A DNA stretch of 64,000 nucleotides from an uncultured Clostridia bacterium (lineage in GTDB: Bacteria; Bacillota; Clostridia; Christensenellales; Borkfalkiaceae), in NCBI GenBank assembly GCA_904419945.1, contig CAJFTM010000001.1, positions 89,443 through 153,442 of the forward strand, read 5' to 3'. Below are positions 43,988-53,178 of the stretch, in pieces. A model generated the notes under the pieces. That model did not search any database, had not been told where the DNA came from, and saw only the letters and a list, made by a program, of their open reading frames with translations. The position numbers and the translations under genes are program-made. Position 1 is the stretch's first letter, and every line of letters starts with the position of its first letter.

Positions 43988-45226
43988 ATGATCGGAGTGG
44001 AAGAAGCTTGCCTGCGGGCAAAAGAACATGCGGGGGCTGTTGCCCATGCAGCAGAGGCAGATCGCAATGCAATGCTGACTGCCGCTGCCCGTGCTCTGCG
44101 TGAACACGCCTCGGAGATCATCGCCGAGAATCGCAAGGACTGTGAGGCCTGCACGCGCGGCGCACAGTTTGTCGACCGCTTGATGCTGGATGAAAAGCGC
44201 ATCGACGGGATTGCTGTCGGGCTGGAAAAACTGGTGCAGCTTCCCTGTCCCGTCGGTGAGATCTTGGAGGAGCGCACGTTGTATAATGGGTTGCGTCTGC
44301 GCCGCGTGCGCGTTCCGATCGGCGTGATCGGCATTATTTACGAGGCGCGCCCCAATGTTACAGCGGATGCGATCGGGCTTGCCATTAAGAGCGGAAATGC
44401 CATTGTTCTGCGCGGCAGTAAGGATGCAATTCGCTCCAACATTGCCGTTACAGCGGTCATCAAAGATGCCGTCCGTTCGGTCGGTATCGATCCAGAGTTT
44501 ATCCAGCTCATTGAAGATACTACCCGTGAAGGGTCGACCCGCTTTATGCGGATGAACGGGGTGGTCGATTGCATCATTCCGCGCGGCGGCGCCGGCCTCA
44601 TTCAAAACGCCGTACAGAATGCAACGGTTCCCGTCATCGAGACGGGAACGGGCAACTGCCATGTGTATTTCGATGCCGCGGCAGATATATCGAAGGCGAT
44701 CCCCATCCTCATCAACGCTAAGACGCAGCGGACTTCCGTCTGCAATGCCTGTGAGAGTTTGCTGATAGAAGAGCGCTTTGCCAAGGCACACCTGACCGAG
44801 ATTGTTGCCGCACTGCGCGAAAAGGGCGTGGAGATCGTGGCTTGCGAAAAATGCCGCGAGATCGTTCCCGATCTTACTCCGGCGACGGAAGAGGATTATT
44901 ATACCGAATATTCGGCGCTGAAGATCTCGGTCAAGATCGTCGGCGGAGTGGACGAGGCGATCGCACATATCAATCAGTACGGTACGCATCACAGCGACAG
45001 CATCATTACCGAGGACGCCTCTGCGGCGGAAAAATTCCTCGAGGAGGTGGACAGCGCTGCCGTATACGTCAATGCAAGTACCCGTTTTACCGACGGCTTC
45101 GAGTTCGGCATGGGCGCAGAGATGGGTATTTCCACGCAGAAGTTGCACGCCCGCGGTCCGATGGGGCTGCGTGAGCTGACCTCTTATAAATATCAGGTCG
45201 TCGGCAATGGGCAGATCCGCGGTTAA
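43988..45226 (+). CDS. proA: Gamma-glutamyl phosphate reductase
   Basis: A 412-residue aldehyde-dehydrogenase-family enzyme that reduces gamma-glutamyl phosphate to glutamate semialdehyde with NADPH in proline synthesis. The catalytic Cys is in TSVCNACESLL, with IPRGGAGLI and the nucleotide segment VIGIIYEARPNVTADA. ATG at 43988 follows GGAGGG. The partner proB is not next to it in this window, which is uncommon. Confidence 0.96.
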   Translation: MIGVEEACLRAKEHAGAVAHAAEADRNAMLTAAARALREHASEIIAENRKDCEACTRGAQFVDRLMLDEKRIDGIAVGLEKLVQLPCPVGEILEERTLYNGLRLRRVRVPIGVIGIIYEARPNVTADAIGLAIKSGNAIVLRGSKDAIRSNIAVTAVIKDAVRSVGIDPEFIQLIEDTTREGSTRFMRMNGVVDCIIPRGGAGLIQNAVQNATVPVIETGTGNCHVYFDAAADISKAIPILINAKTQRTSVCNACESLLIEERFAKAHLTEIVAALREKGVEIVACEKCREIVPDLTPATEEDYYTEYSALKISVKIVGGVDEAIAHINQYGTHHSDSIITEDASAAEKFLEEVDSAAVYVNASTRFTDGFEFGMGAEMGISTQKLHARGPMGLRELTSYKYQVVGNGQIRG

Positions 45227-45276
45227 AGGTTGGCTCATCTGCGAGAGAAAAATCAGTTTTACCAAAGATCTATATG

Positions 45277-45310
45277 GGCCGTCCGCCATCATGCGGGCGG
45301 CTCTCTTTAT
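45277..45310 (+). terminator. Terminator of proA
   Basis: GGCCGTCCGC (45277-45286) pairs with GCGGGCGGCT (45293-45302) around CATCAT, then CTCTTTAT. Confidence 0.7.
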
Positions 45311-46097
45311 AGGGCGCTTTAGCTTGAAAAATCCACCAGTTAGTTATAAAGGGGGCTTCAGCATGATATCAGTGACACCCTTTTGAAGGATTGGCTTGCA
45401 ATTTACCCTGATGGGGAATGGGTAACCCATAAGTTTTGGTTGCTTTGATTGCGTTATTCATTTCATTTTCAGTCGTTTGATTGGGCTTGGGCATAGAGAG
45501 GATATTGAAATGAGAGCCTCGGCAAATAGCGCAATCGTTTAGGGCGCCCAAAATTTTCATTTTCTTTTTTGGGGGGGGATACTCTGTGCGCAGCGGGGTT
45601 ATTCTGTCCATTGCCGCCCGGCTGGGTTGACTGCCTCAATTTTCCTGTAGGTTGGGCGCATAAACGACGGCTGGGTGCAGATACTGATGCTGTCGGCGGC
45701 GGTAAGCGGATCCGCCTGAAGTCATAGAAAAAGTTTCGTAAGAAAAAGATAAATTGAAAGGGTCCGCGCCTTTTTTTCAGAAAGATATCGCCGCTTTCCG
45801 ATACAGTCTCCTTTTCGCGGAGCGGCATATCGCGGAAATAAGGCGCTTAGAATTGATAACATGAAAAACGAGGAGAGACTTTTTCAGGATTTGACCGTTG
45901 CAAAATATGTTTTGTATGAGCAACGACATAAAAAATCAAAGAGTGAAACCTCATAAAATTGTTTAAAATTAAGTGATCCTTAAAAAAGCGAAGGATGATC
46001 GCTCTTAATGGTGAAAATCGGGACAAAAATGAGAGGACGAGCGCAAGAATTTGTGTGACTCCTCTTATTTTTTGTCTTTTGTGCAATTTTACGCCTG
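45311..46097. other. Gene-poor stretch
   Basis: About 790 bases without a convincing gene. A minus-strand frame at 45369-45611 (ending YGLPIPHQGKLQANPSKGCH) has no ribosome binding site and no recognised family, and a plus-strand frame of 31 codons begins MKNEERLFQDLTVAKYVLYE at 45861, also without a clear ribosome binding site. A T6G8 run sits at 45565-45578. The composition is more mixed than in neighbours, so this may be decayed or foreign DNA. Confidence 0.4.
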
Positions 46098-46126
46098 TTT
46101 ACATTTTTGACGGAATATGGTACAAT
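46098..46126 (+). promoter_or_regulatory. Promoter of the Ig-like/MBL pair
   Basis: TTTACA (46098-46103), 17-bp spacer, TACAAT (46121-46126). Confidence 0.6.
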
Positions 46127-46149
46127 ACCTGCAAAGAAGGAGGTATTGT

Positions 46150-46581
46150 ATGACAAGTAAAAGGGGTTCGCGTGCATCAGCGGCGAAAGCGGCAAAAAAA
46201 CTGCATCCGGCAACGCTGGTGCTCGCCGTCATCTTTCTCGCGGTCGGCATCGCTTGCGGTATCTTCGCGTCTGAGGCGCTGACGGCGGAAGACCGCTTTA
46301 CACTCAACGGTGACCGAGAGATCCGGCTCGCTTGCGGGCAGGACTTTGATGACCCGGGTGTAACGGTCGTGTCTTTCGGAAGGGATATCTCTGCGCAGGT
46401 ACAGGTCGGAGGCGATGCCGATCGTCTTGACACAAACGTAGCGGGAACCTATTACCTCGTCTATACCGTGAACGATCTGCGCTGGGGCGATTATCAGCTC
46501 GTGCGCACCGTCATCGTCAGCGGGGCAGAACCGGGAGGCGCCGCAGCCGCAAGTGGCGCTTTCGCAGTTGAGGAGGCGTAA
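46150..46581 (+). CDS. Membrane-anchored Ig-like (DUF5011-type) protein
   Basis: A 143-residue protein. A basic N-terminus and one membrane helix (about residues 22-45) precede a single Ig-like domain of the DUF5011/HYR kind: LACGQDFDDPGVTVVSFGRDIS...VGTYYLVYTVND pattern, here NVAGTYYLVYTVND. It is likely extracytoplasmic. RBS GGAGG. It lies three bases ahead of the MBL-fold gene, so the two products probably act together at the membrane. Function unknown. Confidence 0.75.
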   Translation: MTSKRGSRASAAKAAKKLHPATLVLAVIFLAVGIACGIFASEALTAEDRFTLNGDREIRLACGQDFDDPGVTVVSFGRDISAQVQVGGDADRLDTNVAGTYYLVYTVNDLRWGDYQLVRTVIVSGAEPGGAAAASGAFAVEEA

Positions 46582-46584
46582 GCG

Positions 46585-47676
46585 ATGGCGAAAAAACGAT
46601 TCAGGGTTGCATTCACGGTTTTCTGCTGCATTTTGGCGCTCGTCATCGGATTTGTCGCGGCATTCTTTCTGTATAGCTATTGGAAGCGCCCGCAGGGCGG
46701 CGATGCATATGTCAGCGGCGATCTCTCCTTTCACTTTATGGAATTGGGGAACAGCAGCACCGGCGACAGCATCTACATCAAGGCGGGCGACGCCGATATC
46801 CTGATTGATGCGGGATCCACCCGCAGCAGCTCGGATACGACAGCCGCATATATGGAAGAATATGTGACGGACGGCACGCTTGAATACGTCATCGTTACCC
46901 ATGCAGACAGCGATCACATTGCTGGTTTTGCGGGGGACAGCGATTCGCCGAGCATGTTCGATCGATTCGAGTGCGAAACGATCATAGGTTTCCCTCGCAC
47001 GAACAAGGATACTGTCATATACACCGACTACCGCGCGCAGCTCGAGGAAGCAGTTGCCGAGGGTTCGGCTTATTACACCGCTCTCGAATGTTGGAACGGA
47101 GAGAACGGTGCGCAGCGCACCTATACTTTGTCCGACGGCATTGAAATGAGTATCCTATACAATTATTTTTACGAACATGACAGCGCAGACGAAAATAATT
47201 ATTCCGTCTGTGTCCTGTTCAGTCAGGGTGATCGGCATTTTCTCTTTACGGGCGATTTGGAGGAGGAAGGGGAAGAGTACCTCGTACAGTATAATGATCT
47301 GCCCCAAGTCGAGCTGTTCAAGGCGGGACATCATGGGTCAAAGACTTCTTCCAACGAATGCCTGCTCGAAGTTATCCGTCCGGAAATCGTCTGCGTTTGC
47401 TGCTGCGCTGGTACGGACGAGTACACGGATATAAAGGAGAACCAATTTCCGACACAGGCAATGATCGATCGCATCGCGCCTTATACCGATGCCGTTTATG
47501 TAACGTCACAGTTTGCGGATAATGGGGATGGGTATACATCTATGAACGGCAACATTGTCGTTACTTCGTCGGCGGGGAGCAATGTCACTGTTCGGGGTTC
47601 CGTCAACGACGTAAAGCTCAAGGATACGGCATGGTTTTTGGAAAACCGTACCATGCCGCAGGTGTGGGCGGCGTGA
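46585..47676 (+). CDS. Membrane-anchored metallo-beta-lactamase-fold protein (ComEC C-domain-like)
   Basis: A 363-residue protein with one N-terminal membrane helix (about residues 9-31) and an extracytoplasmic MBL fold. The metal motif is VTHADSDHIAG (106-111), with later ligands in LFTGDL and KAGHHGSKTSS. This pattern is that of the ComEC/Rec2 hydrolase domain and related stand-alone exported MBL proteins, which may act on extracellular nucleic acid. The multi-helix ComEC channel is absent. Operon with the Ig-like protein. Confidence 0.85.
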   Translation: MAKKRFRVAFTVFCCILALVIGFVAAFFLYSYWKRPQGGDAYVSGDLSFHFMELGNSSTGDSIYIKAGDADILIDAGSTRSSSDTTAAYMEEYVTDGTLEYVIVTHADSDHIAGFAGDSDSPSMFDRFECETIIGFPRTNKDTVIYTDYRAQLEEAVAEGSAYYTALECWNGENGAQRTYTLSDGIEMSILYNYFYEHDSADENNYSVCVLFSQGDRHFLFTGDLEEEGEEYLVQYNDLPQVELFKAGHHGSKTSSNECLLEVIRPEIVCVCCCAGTDEYTDIKENQFPTQAMIDRIAPYTDAVYVTSQFADNGDGYTSMNGNIVVTSSAGSNVTVRGSVNDVKLKDTAWFLENRTMPQVWAA

Positions 47677-47719
47677 CCGACGGAAAGGTCTGTGCGGATA
47701 AATAAGCAGAAAAAGCATC

Positions 47720-47754
47720 CGGGCGGCGGCAAAATTCTTGCCGCCGCCCGTTTT
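47720..47754 (+). terminator. Terminator of the Ig-like/MBL pair
   Basis: 13-bp stem (47720-47732 with 47738-47750) and TTTT. Confidence 0.88.
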
Positions 47755-47842
47755 GCCGGATAAATCTGTTGCGAAAATTTGTAAAAAGTATTAAAATGAT
47801 AGCGTTACAGTTTATTATTCTATGAAAGCAGGAGAAAAGAAA

Positions 47843-49669
47843 TTGATCCGAAACGATTTACGCAACGTTGCGATCATTGCGCACGTCGACCACGGCAAGA
47901 CGACGCTTGTGGACCAGATGCTGCGCCAGAGCGGGACCTTCAGAGAAAATCAGGTCGTCGAGGAACGAGTCATGGACTCGAATGCGCTCGAGCGCGAGCG
48001 CGGCATCACCATCCTCGCCAAGAACACGTCCGTGCATTACCATGGAGTCAAGATCAACATCATCGATACCCCGGGCCATGCCGACTTCGGCGGAGAGGTC
48101 GAGCGTGTGCTCAAGATGGTCAACGGCGTGCTGCTGCTTGTCGACGCGGCGGAGGGCCCCATGCCGCAGACCCGCTTTGTCATGCAGAAGGCGCTTGAGC
48201 TGAACCATAAATTGATCATTGTCGTCAACAAGGTGGACCGTCCGGACGCGCGCATCGCCGAAGTGCAGGACGAGATCCTCGAACTGCTCATCGACCTCAA
48301 TGCTTCCGACGAGCAGGTGGATAGTCCCATCGTCTTCTGTTCGGGCAGGGCGGGCACGGCATCGCGCTATGCGGATCAGGAAGGAAAGGATCTCACGCCG
48401 CTGTTTGATACCATCCTCAATCACATCCCTCCCATGGTCGTAGATGAAACCGCCCCCATGCAGCTGCTCGTCTCATCCATCGATTATAACGATTATGTCG
48501 GGCGTATCGGCATCGGCCGCATCGAGCGCGGCGTTGTCCGCGCCAATCAGGAGGTCGCCATCTGCAATCATAATATTCCCGGCATGAACAAGCGGGGTAA
48601 ACTGGTCAACCTCTATCAGATCGAGGGGCTTTCCCGTGTGCCGGTCGAATCTGCCAGGGCGGGCGATATCGTCTGCTTTTCCGGCTTGGAGGGGATCAAT
48701 ATCGGCGATACGGTCTGCGCGACGGATGCAGTGGAGGCGGTTCCCTTCGTCAAGATCAGCGAGCCTACGGTGGAAATGACTTTCTCAGTCAACGACAGTC
48801 CCTTTGCGGGCAAAGAGGGCAAGTTCGTTACTTCCCGACATCTGCGCGAGCGGCTATACCGTGAACTGCTCAAAGACGTTTCGCTGAAAGTGGAGGATAC
48901 CGATTCGGCAGAGGCGTTCAAGGTCAGCGGCCGGGGGGAGATGCATTTATCTATCCTCATTGAGACCATGCGCCGAGAGGGGTATGAATTTCAGGTCAGC
49001 ACTCCGAAGGTGCTGTACAAGACCATCGACGGCCAGCTGTACGAGCCGGTCGAGCGGTTGATTGTGGATGTGCCGGAGGACGGTACCGGCCCCGTCTTTC
49101 AGAGCATGGGCGAACGTAAGGGCGAGCTCGTGCATATGAGTGCGGTCGGTTCGCGCATGCGCCTTGAATTTTTTATCCCGGCGCGCGGTCTGTTCGGTTA
49201 CAAGAGCGAGTTTTTGACCCAGACCAAGGGTGAGGGCGTCATGAACTCTGTCTTCTTTGAGTACCAACCCTATAAGGGAGACCTGAAACGCCGCGATACC
49301 GGTTCTCTCGTCGCCTTCGAGACGGGCGAAGCGGTCACCTATGGCCTTTTTAATGCGCAGGACCGCGGTACTCTCTTTATCGGGCCGGGTACGCAGGTAT
49401 ACGAAGGGATGGTCGTCGGCGTCTCTCCCAAGAGCGACGATATCAATGTCAACGTCTGCAAGAAAAAGCATATGACCAATACCCGTGCGGCCGGCAGCGA
49501 CGATGCGATGCGCCTCAATACACCTAAGAAGATGAGCCTTGAAGAGTGCCTCGAATTTATCAATGACGACGAATTGCTCGAGGTGACGCCCGTTTCGCTG
49601 CGCGTACGCAAGCGTATTCTCGACAGCGAGTTGCGCGCCAAAGCCCGCGCCAAAGAGAAAAAGGCCTGA
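47843..49669 (+). CDS. typA: Ribosome-associated GTPase TypA/BipA
   Basis: A 608-residue translational GTPase. P-loop [13 protein letters not shown], switch [22 protein letters not shown] ([11 protein letters not shown]), EF-G-like domains and the BipA-specific C-terminus ([22 protein letters not shown]) are present. It associates with ribosomes under stress and aids 50S assembly. The chosen start is TTG at 47843, 8 bases after AGGAG; an ATG at 47822 would contain that ribosome binding site within the gene and has none of its own. Confidence 0.95.
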   Translation: MIRNDLRNVAIIAHVDHGKTTLVDQMLRQSGTFRENQVVEERVMDSNALERERGITILAKNTSVHYHGVKINIIDTPGHADFGGEVERVLKMVNGVLLLVDAAEGPMPQTRFVMQKALELNHKLIIVVNKVDRPDARIAEVQDEILELLIDLNASDEQVDSPIVFCSGRAGTASRYADQEGKDLTPLFDTILNHIPPMVVDETAPMQLLVSSIDYNDYVGRIGIGRIERGVVRANQEVAICNHNIPGMNKRGKLVNLYQIEGLSRVPVESARAGDIVCFSGLEGINIGDTVCATDAVEAVPFVKISEPTVEMTFSVNDSPFAGKEGKFVTSRHLRERLYRELLKDVSLKVEDTDSAEAFKVSGRGEMHLSILIETMRREGYEFQVSTPKVLYKTIDGQLYEPVERLIVDVPEDGTGPVFQSMGERKGELVHMSAVGSRMRLEFFIPARGLFGYKSEFLTQTKGEGVMNSVFFEYQPYKGDLKRRDTGSLVAFETGEAVTYGLFNAQDRGTLFIGPGTQVYEGMVVGVSPKSDDINVNVCKKKHMTNTRAAGSDDAMRLNTPKKMSLEECLEFINDDELLEVTPVSLRVRKRILDSELRAKARAKEKKA

Positions 49670-49698
49670 GTACAGCCTGGATTGTAACGATCGATCAT

Positions 49699-49727
49699 TC
49701 CGCCGCGGCAGTGTCTGCGGCGGATTT
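49699..49727 (+). terminator. Hairpin after typA
   Basis: TCCGCCGC (49699-49706) pairs with GCGGCGGA (49717-49724), followed by TTTGCTT. Confidence 0.65.
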
Positions 49728-49937
49728 GCTTGTAGAAGAAAACAACTTGCGGGGCGAGGGAACCAAGAGCGGAACGGGATGGGTAAGAACGCGCTGAATA
49801 TATGGCGGCAACAGGCGATCACCATAAGCGGATAGATCCCTATACAGTCATGCCGATGAGCGGGATCGAGCTTCCCTTGACGAGGAAGGCAAAAATTTGC
49901 AAACGATCACAGAAAGGAATAGAAGGAGGACAATCCA

Positions 49938-51029
49938 ATGAATTTTACGTATTATATGCCGGTGCGCGTTGTTGCGGGCGAAGACTGTGTTCAAAAGAAT
50001 GCTGCGCTGTTCGCTCCGTTCGGTACCCGTGCGCTGATCGTTACGGGAAAGAGCTCGGCTAAAAACGGGGCGCTGGAAGATATTTTCCGTGTTTTGCGGC
50101 AGAATGGGCAGGAATTTGCTGTTTTCAATGAGATCGAGGCCAATCCGTCCGTAGCGACGGTGCAAAAAGGGGGATTGTTCGCCCGTTCCTTTGGAGCGGA
50201 TTTTATCGTGGCGGCGGGCGGCGGTTCGCCGATGGATGCGGCCAAGGCGATCGCGCTGTGTGCGCGGCAGGATGTCGCCGATATCTTTTCGCATCCGATC
50301 GGGGAAGACGTACTTCCCATGATCCACATTCCAACGACGGCCGGAACGGGCAGCGAGGTCACACAGTATTCGATCTTGACGGATGACGTGTCGCAGACAA
50401 AGCGCAGCATCGCGGCTCCGCAGCTTTTTCCGAAAATCGCCTTTTTGGACGGGAAATATATGGAGGATTTGCCGCAATCGGTTACGGTGAACACGGCGCT
50501 TGACGCGGTTTCTCATGCGGTCGAAGGGATGTTGTCCGTGCGGGCAAATCTTTTTTCGGATGCGCTCGCGCGGGAAAGTTTGCGGTTGCTTTTCGGTGAG
50601 TATTCCGCCTTGCGGGCTGGGGTATATGCGCGGGCAGATCGTCAAATGTTGTTGTATGGCGCTGCGCTTGCGGGCATGGTCATCGCCAATACGGGGACGA
50701 CACCCGTACACGGCATGGGGTATTCGCTCACCTATTTCCGAGGGGTTCCGCACGGCAGGGCAAACGGGCTGTTGCTGCCCGCTTTTTTGGAGGCCTGTAA
50801 AGGTAAGGTTCCGCGGCGCGTAAGTGCGATCTGTGAGGCGTTGGGGATGGATCTCCCTGCTTTTTCGCAAAAAGTTGACGATTTGATCGGGCCGCGGGAT
50901 GTATACAGTGAGGCGGAGCTGCGCGATTACGCGGCTCGTGCAGCGAAAAATCGCAATGTAAAAAATTACCTTGCAGAATTTTCGGAAGAGGAGCTGTTTG
51001 AGGTGCTGTGCCGATCGGTGGGCGGCTAA
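49938..51029 (+). CDS. Iron-containing alcohol dehydrogenase
   Basis: A 363-residue group III alcohol dehydrogenase. The nucleotide loop is AAGGGSPMDAAKAIAL, followed by HIPTTAGTGSEVT; metal ligands are Asp in NTALDAVSHAVEG (with His) and His in TTPVHGMGYSLTYFRGVPHGRANGLLLP. It interconverts an alcohol or aldehyde using NAD(P)H in fermentation. Substrate unknown. ATG follows AAGGAGG. The ~210 bases upstream show no clear promoter. Confidence 0.92.
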   Translation: MNFTYYMPVRVVAGEDCVQKNAALFAPFGTRALIVTGKSSAKNGALEDIFRVLRQNGQEFAVFNEIEANPSVATVQKGGLFARSFGADFIVAAGGGSPMDAAKAIALCARQDVADIFSHPIGEDVLPMIHIPTTAGTGSEVTQYSILTDDVSQTKRSIAAPQLFPKIAFLDGKYMEDLPQSVTVNTALDAVSHAVEGMLSVRANLFSDALARESLRLLFGEYSALRAGVYARADRQMLLYGAALAGMVIANTGTTPVHGMGYSLTYFRGVPHGRANGLLLPAFLEACKGKVPRRVSAICEALGMDLPAFSQKVDDLIGPRDVYSEAELRDYAARAAKNRNVKNYLAEFSEEELFEVLCRSVGG

Positions 51030-51146
51030 GAAACTCTGTCATCATTAAAAAGGAGTTCTTTTGTCGTTTTGGCAGGTACGGTGTCTTTCGCGCGCGAAGG
51101 GCGGCGTATTGCCGCGAAAGCCCTTTCGTTGGGCGGGCGCATGTTC

Positions 51147-51175
51147 TTGTCATGTGCCTTTCTGCGTGCTATAAT
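51147..51175 (+). promoter_or_regulatory. Promoter of the uL15-like membrane protein
   Basis: TTGTCA (51147-51152), 17-bp spacer, TATAAT (51170-51175). Confidence 0.65.
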
Positions 51176-51210
51176 AGGCGCATGAGTTTGCCTTGGGGAG
51201 GGTCCGTGCG

Positions 51211-52620
51211 TTGGTTTTCATTGATTCCGTTCTTGCCTCTGTTTGGGAAATGCTGCGCGGAGTTCCGTGGCAGTGGTATGTTGCGTTGGCGGCAGGCCTC
51301 GGTGCGGCGGCGCTCGTTGCCGGTTTGCTGATTCGTGCCTGCTCTTTCCGGCTGATCTTGCATCTCGGGGGAGGCAAGACCGTATGCGAGAGGCATCCGG
51401 GCGATCACAAACTCGAGTTGGTCTCGCCTCCGCCGCGCAAGGGGTATCGCTTTATTGGCTGGTTTCGCGATGAAGCGTGTACGGAGCCGGTCACCGGCGT
51501 GTTGCGCGTACCGCGCCGCGGAGCAGAGCTTTATGCTCGCTGGAAGGCGGTGCTTCCGGTCGATACATCGCATGTCAGGGTGTCGCGGCAAACGTTCCCG
51601 GAGACACATCCGGCGGACCAATCGGAGGCTCGGCCGGTTGCGGTATGCACGCCCTTTCAATCCTCCTCGGCTCTGAGCCCCGAAGAGGATGATGGCGATT
51701 TTACGCGCGCTCTGCTCACTTCTGCGTCGGGTGAACTCATTTTTATTCGTCGCCGGCGCAGTTTTTTGGCGCGCATGGCGCTTGCCGATAGTGCGGTACA
51801 GGGATATTTTGGCGAAGTGCGCGCGGCGCTTTTGTCGCGTAAAGGTGTCCGCGAACGCGTCGGATGGGGAGGGGCGAGCTACATGGCAGGGCGCGCGGTC
51901 CTCGCCCGCGTCACGGCCAATACCAAGAGTCTCGTCGTCTTTTTTGCACTGGACCCGCGCGAAGCGCTTCAGTCCGGTGTTCGCTTTACGGATATGTCGG
52001 AACGGAAACGATATGCGGCTGTACCTGTCCGCTGTAAAGTTACCGGGCAGCGCACTTTGCGCTCTGTGTTGGTGCTCATTCAAAGGTTGGCGGATTCTCG
52101 CGGCCTTGCAACGGGGGGGCGGCCGGCAGCATTTGACTTTCCGCCCGCGGACAGTCAGATCCTTGCAGCGCGCGGCTTGATCAAGATCAGCGCGAGAAAA
52201 GAAAACGGCGAAGCGGTTTCCGGGGAAGAGCTGCACGCTTTGCTCTCTGCGGGTGCTACGCTTGAAAAGTTTTCATCCTCCTTTTTGCTTCGCCGCATGG
52301 GCCGAAAAGCGGCGCGCGGTTTATTAGGGGATAGCATTGTTTTGCCTGATTTTCATGAAACGGTCGGCCGATCTTCGGCCGCGCGCGCTCTGATCAATTT
52401 AGATACTATTGCGGCTCATTTTGCGGAGGGGGAACATGTCGATTTGGAGTCCCTGCGCGAGAAGGGGCTTGTCGATCGGCGCGCAACAGAATGTAAAGTG
52501 CTGGCCAGAGGCGGGTTGGACAAGGCTCTCACGGTGGAGGCGGAAGAATTTTCCCTTGCGGCGGAACGGCTCATCGCTTTGACGGGCGGAAAGGTTGTGA
52601 GGGTGCATCGGAACAAATAG
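51211..52620 (+). CDS. Membrane protein with InlB B-repeat and C-terminal ribosomal uL15-like domain
   Basis: A 469-residue multidomain protein. One membrane helix (about 20-44) is followed by an InlB B-type repeat (GYRFIGWFRDEACTEPV...GAELYARWKA, about 72-110), a disordered linker, a conserved domain (SFLARMALADSAVQGYFGEVRAAL...FFALDPREA, about 175-310) that I remember from membrane proteins of uncultured Clostridia, and a last ~76 residues that read like ribosomal protein uL15 (INLDTIAAHFAEGEHVDLESL, then KVLARGGLDKALTVEAEEFS and AAERLIALTGGKV). A uL15 module on a membrane protein is unexpected. TTG at 51211 is chosen: GGGGAGGG lies 8 bases upstream. Function unknown; possible ribosome or RNA contact is inference. 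Confidence 0.75.
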   Translation: MVFIDSVLASVWEMLRGVPWQWYVALAAGLGAAALVAGLLIRACSFRLILHLGGGKTVCERHPGDHKLELVSPPPRKGYRFIGWFRDEACTEPVTGVLRVPRRGAELYARWKAVLPVDTSHVRVSRQTFPETHPADQSEARPVAVCTPFQSSSALSPEEDDGDFTRALLTSASGELIFIRRRRSFLARMALADSAVQGYFGEVRAALLSRKGVRERVGWGGASYMAGRAVLARVTANTKSLVVFFALDPREALQSGVRFTDMSERKRYAAVPVRCKVTGQRTLRSVLVLIQRLADSRGLATGGRPAAFDFPPADSQILAARGLIKISARKENGEAVSGEELHALLSAGATLEKFSSSFLLRRMGRKAARGLLGDSIVLPDFHETVGRSSAARALINLDTIAAHFAEGEHVDLESLREKGLVDRRATECKVLARGGLDKALTVEAEEFSLAAERLIALTGGKVVRVHRNK

Positions 52621-52692
52621 CGTATACAAGGGAAGGCATGGAGTGTTATTGCTGACTATTTATGATCTCCATAAAAATCATTTAGAAACAGA

Positions 52693-52721
52693 GGTCCGCC
52701 TGAAAGGGCGGATCTTTTTTT
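52693..52721 (+). terminator. Terminator of the uL15-like gene
   Basis: GGTCCGCC (52693-52700) pairs with GGCGGATC (52707-52714), followed by seven T. Confidence 0.85.
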
Positions 52722-52741
52722 AGAAAAGTTGCCTTAAATGC

Positions 52742-52780
52742 TTGACATATTGTATATAGTGTATATAATGTATATATACA
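52742..52780 (+). promoter_or_regulatory. Promoter and repeated operator of the GntR/ABC operon
   Basis: TTGACA (52742-52747), 16-bp spacer, TATAAT (52764-52769). TGTATATA occurs three times at 9-base steps (52751, 52760, 52769), the last forming the palindrome TGTATATATACA. This is a likely autoregulatory site for the GntR protein. Confidence 0.7.
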
Positions 52781-52802
52781 GTTATTGCGGCGGGAGGACA
52801 AA

Positions 52803-53177
52803 ATGGATGTAATCGTCAGCAACGCAAGCGATCGGCCGATTTATGAACAGATCTATATGCAACTCAAAGGGGCGATCTTGCGCGGAGAATTGCGGGAAGG
52901 CGATGCTCTTCCTTCCATTCGGGCATTAGCCAAAGATCTCCGCATCAGCGTCATTACGACGAAGCGCGCCTTTGACGATCTTGAGCGCGATGGGTTTATT
53001 TATTCCGTGCAGGGAAAGGGCAGTTTTGTTGCCGCTAAAAACAGCGAGTTGCTTCGGGAGGAGAATCTCAAGCAGATCGAACAAAAACTTTCTGAAGCGC
53101 TCATGCTCGCCCGGCAGGGCGGAATCTCTGACCAAGAATTGATTGAAATGTTGCAAGTAATATTGCAGGGAGAGTAA
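52803..53177 (+). CDS. GntR-family (YtrA subfamily) transcriptional regulator
   Basis: A 124-residue regulator: winged helix-turn-helix (PIYEQIYMQLKGAILRGELREGDALPSIRALAKDLRIS...GFIYSVQGKGSFV) plus a short C-terminal dimerisation helix, the YtrA layout with no effector domain. Such regulators repress an adjacent ABC transporter operon. ATG at 52803 follows GGGAGG. Directly followed by the ATPase gene, with an AT-rich repeated operator at its promoter. Confidence 0.92.
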   Translation: MDVIVSNASDRPIYEQIYMQLKGAILRGELREGDALPSIRALAKDLRISVITTKRAFDDLERDGFIYSVQGKGSFVAAKNSELLREENLKQIEQKLSEALMLARQGGISDQELIEMLQVILQGE

Positions 53178-53178
53178 T

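Noticed and set aside
43184-45292. 702-codon minus-strand frame
   Set aside because: Antisense to yebC and proA.
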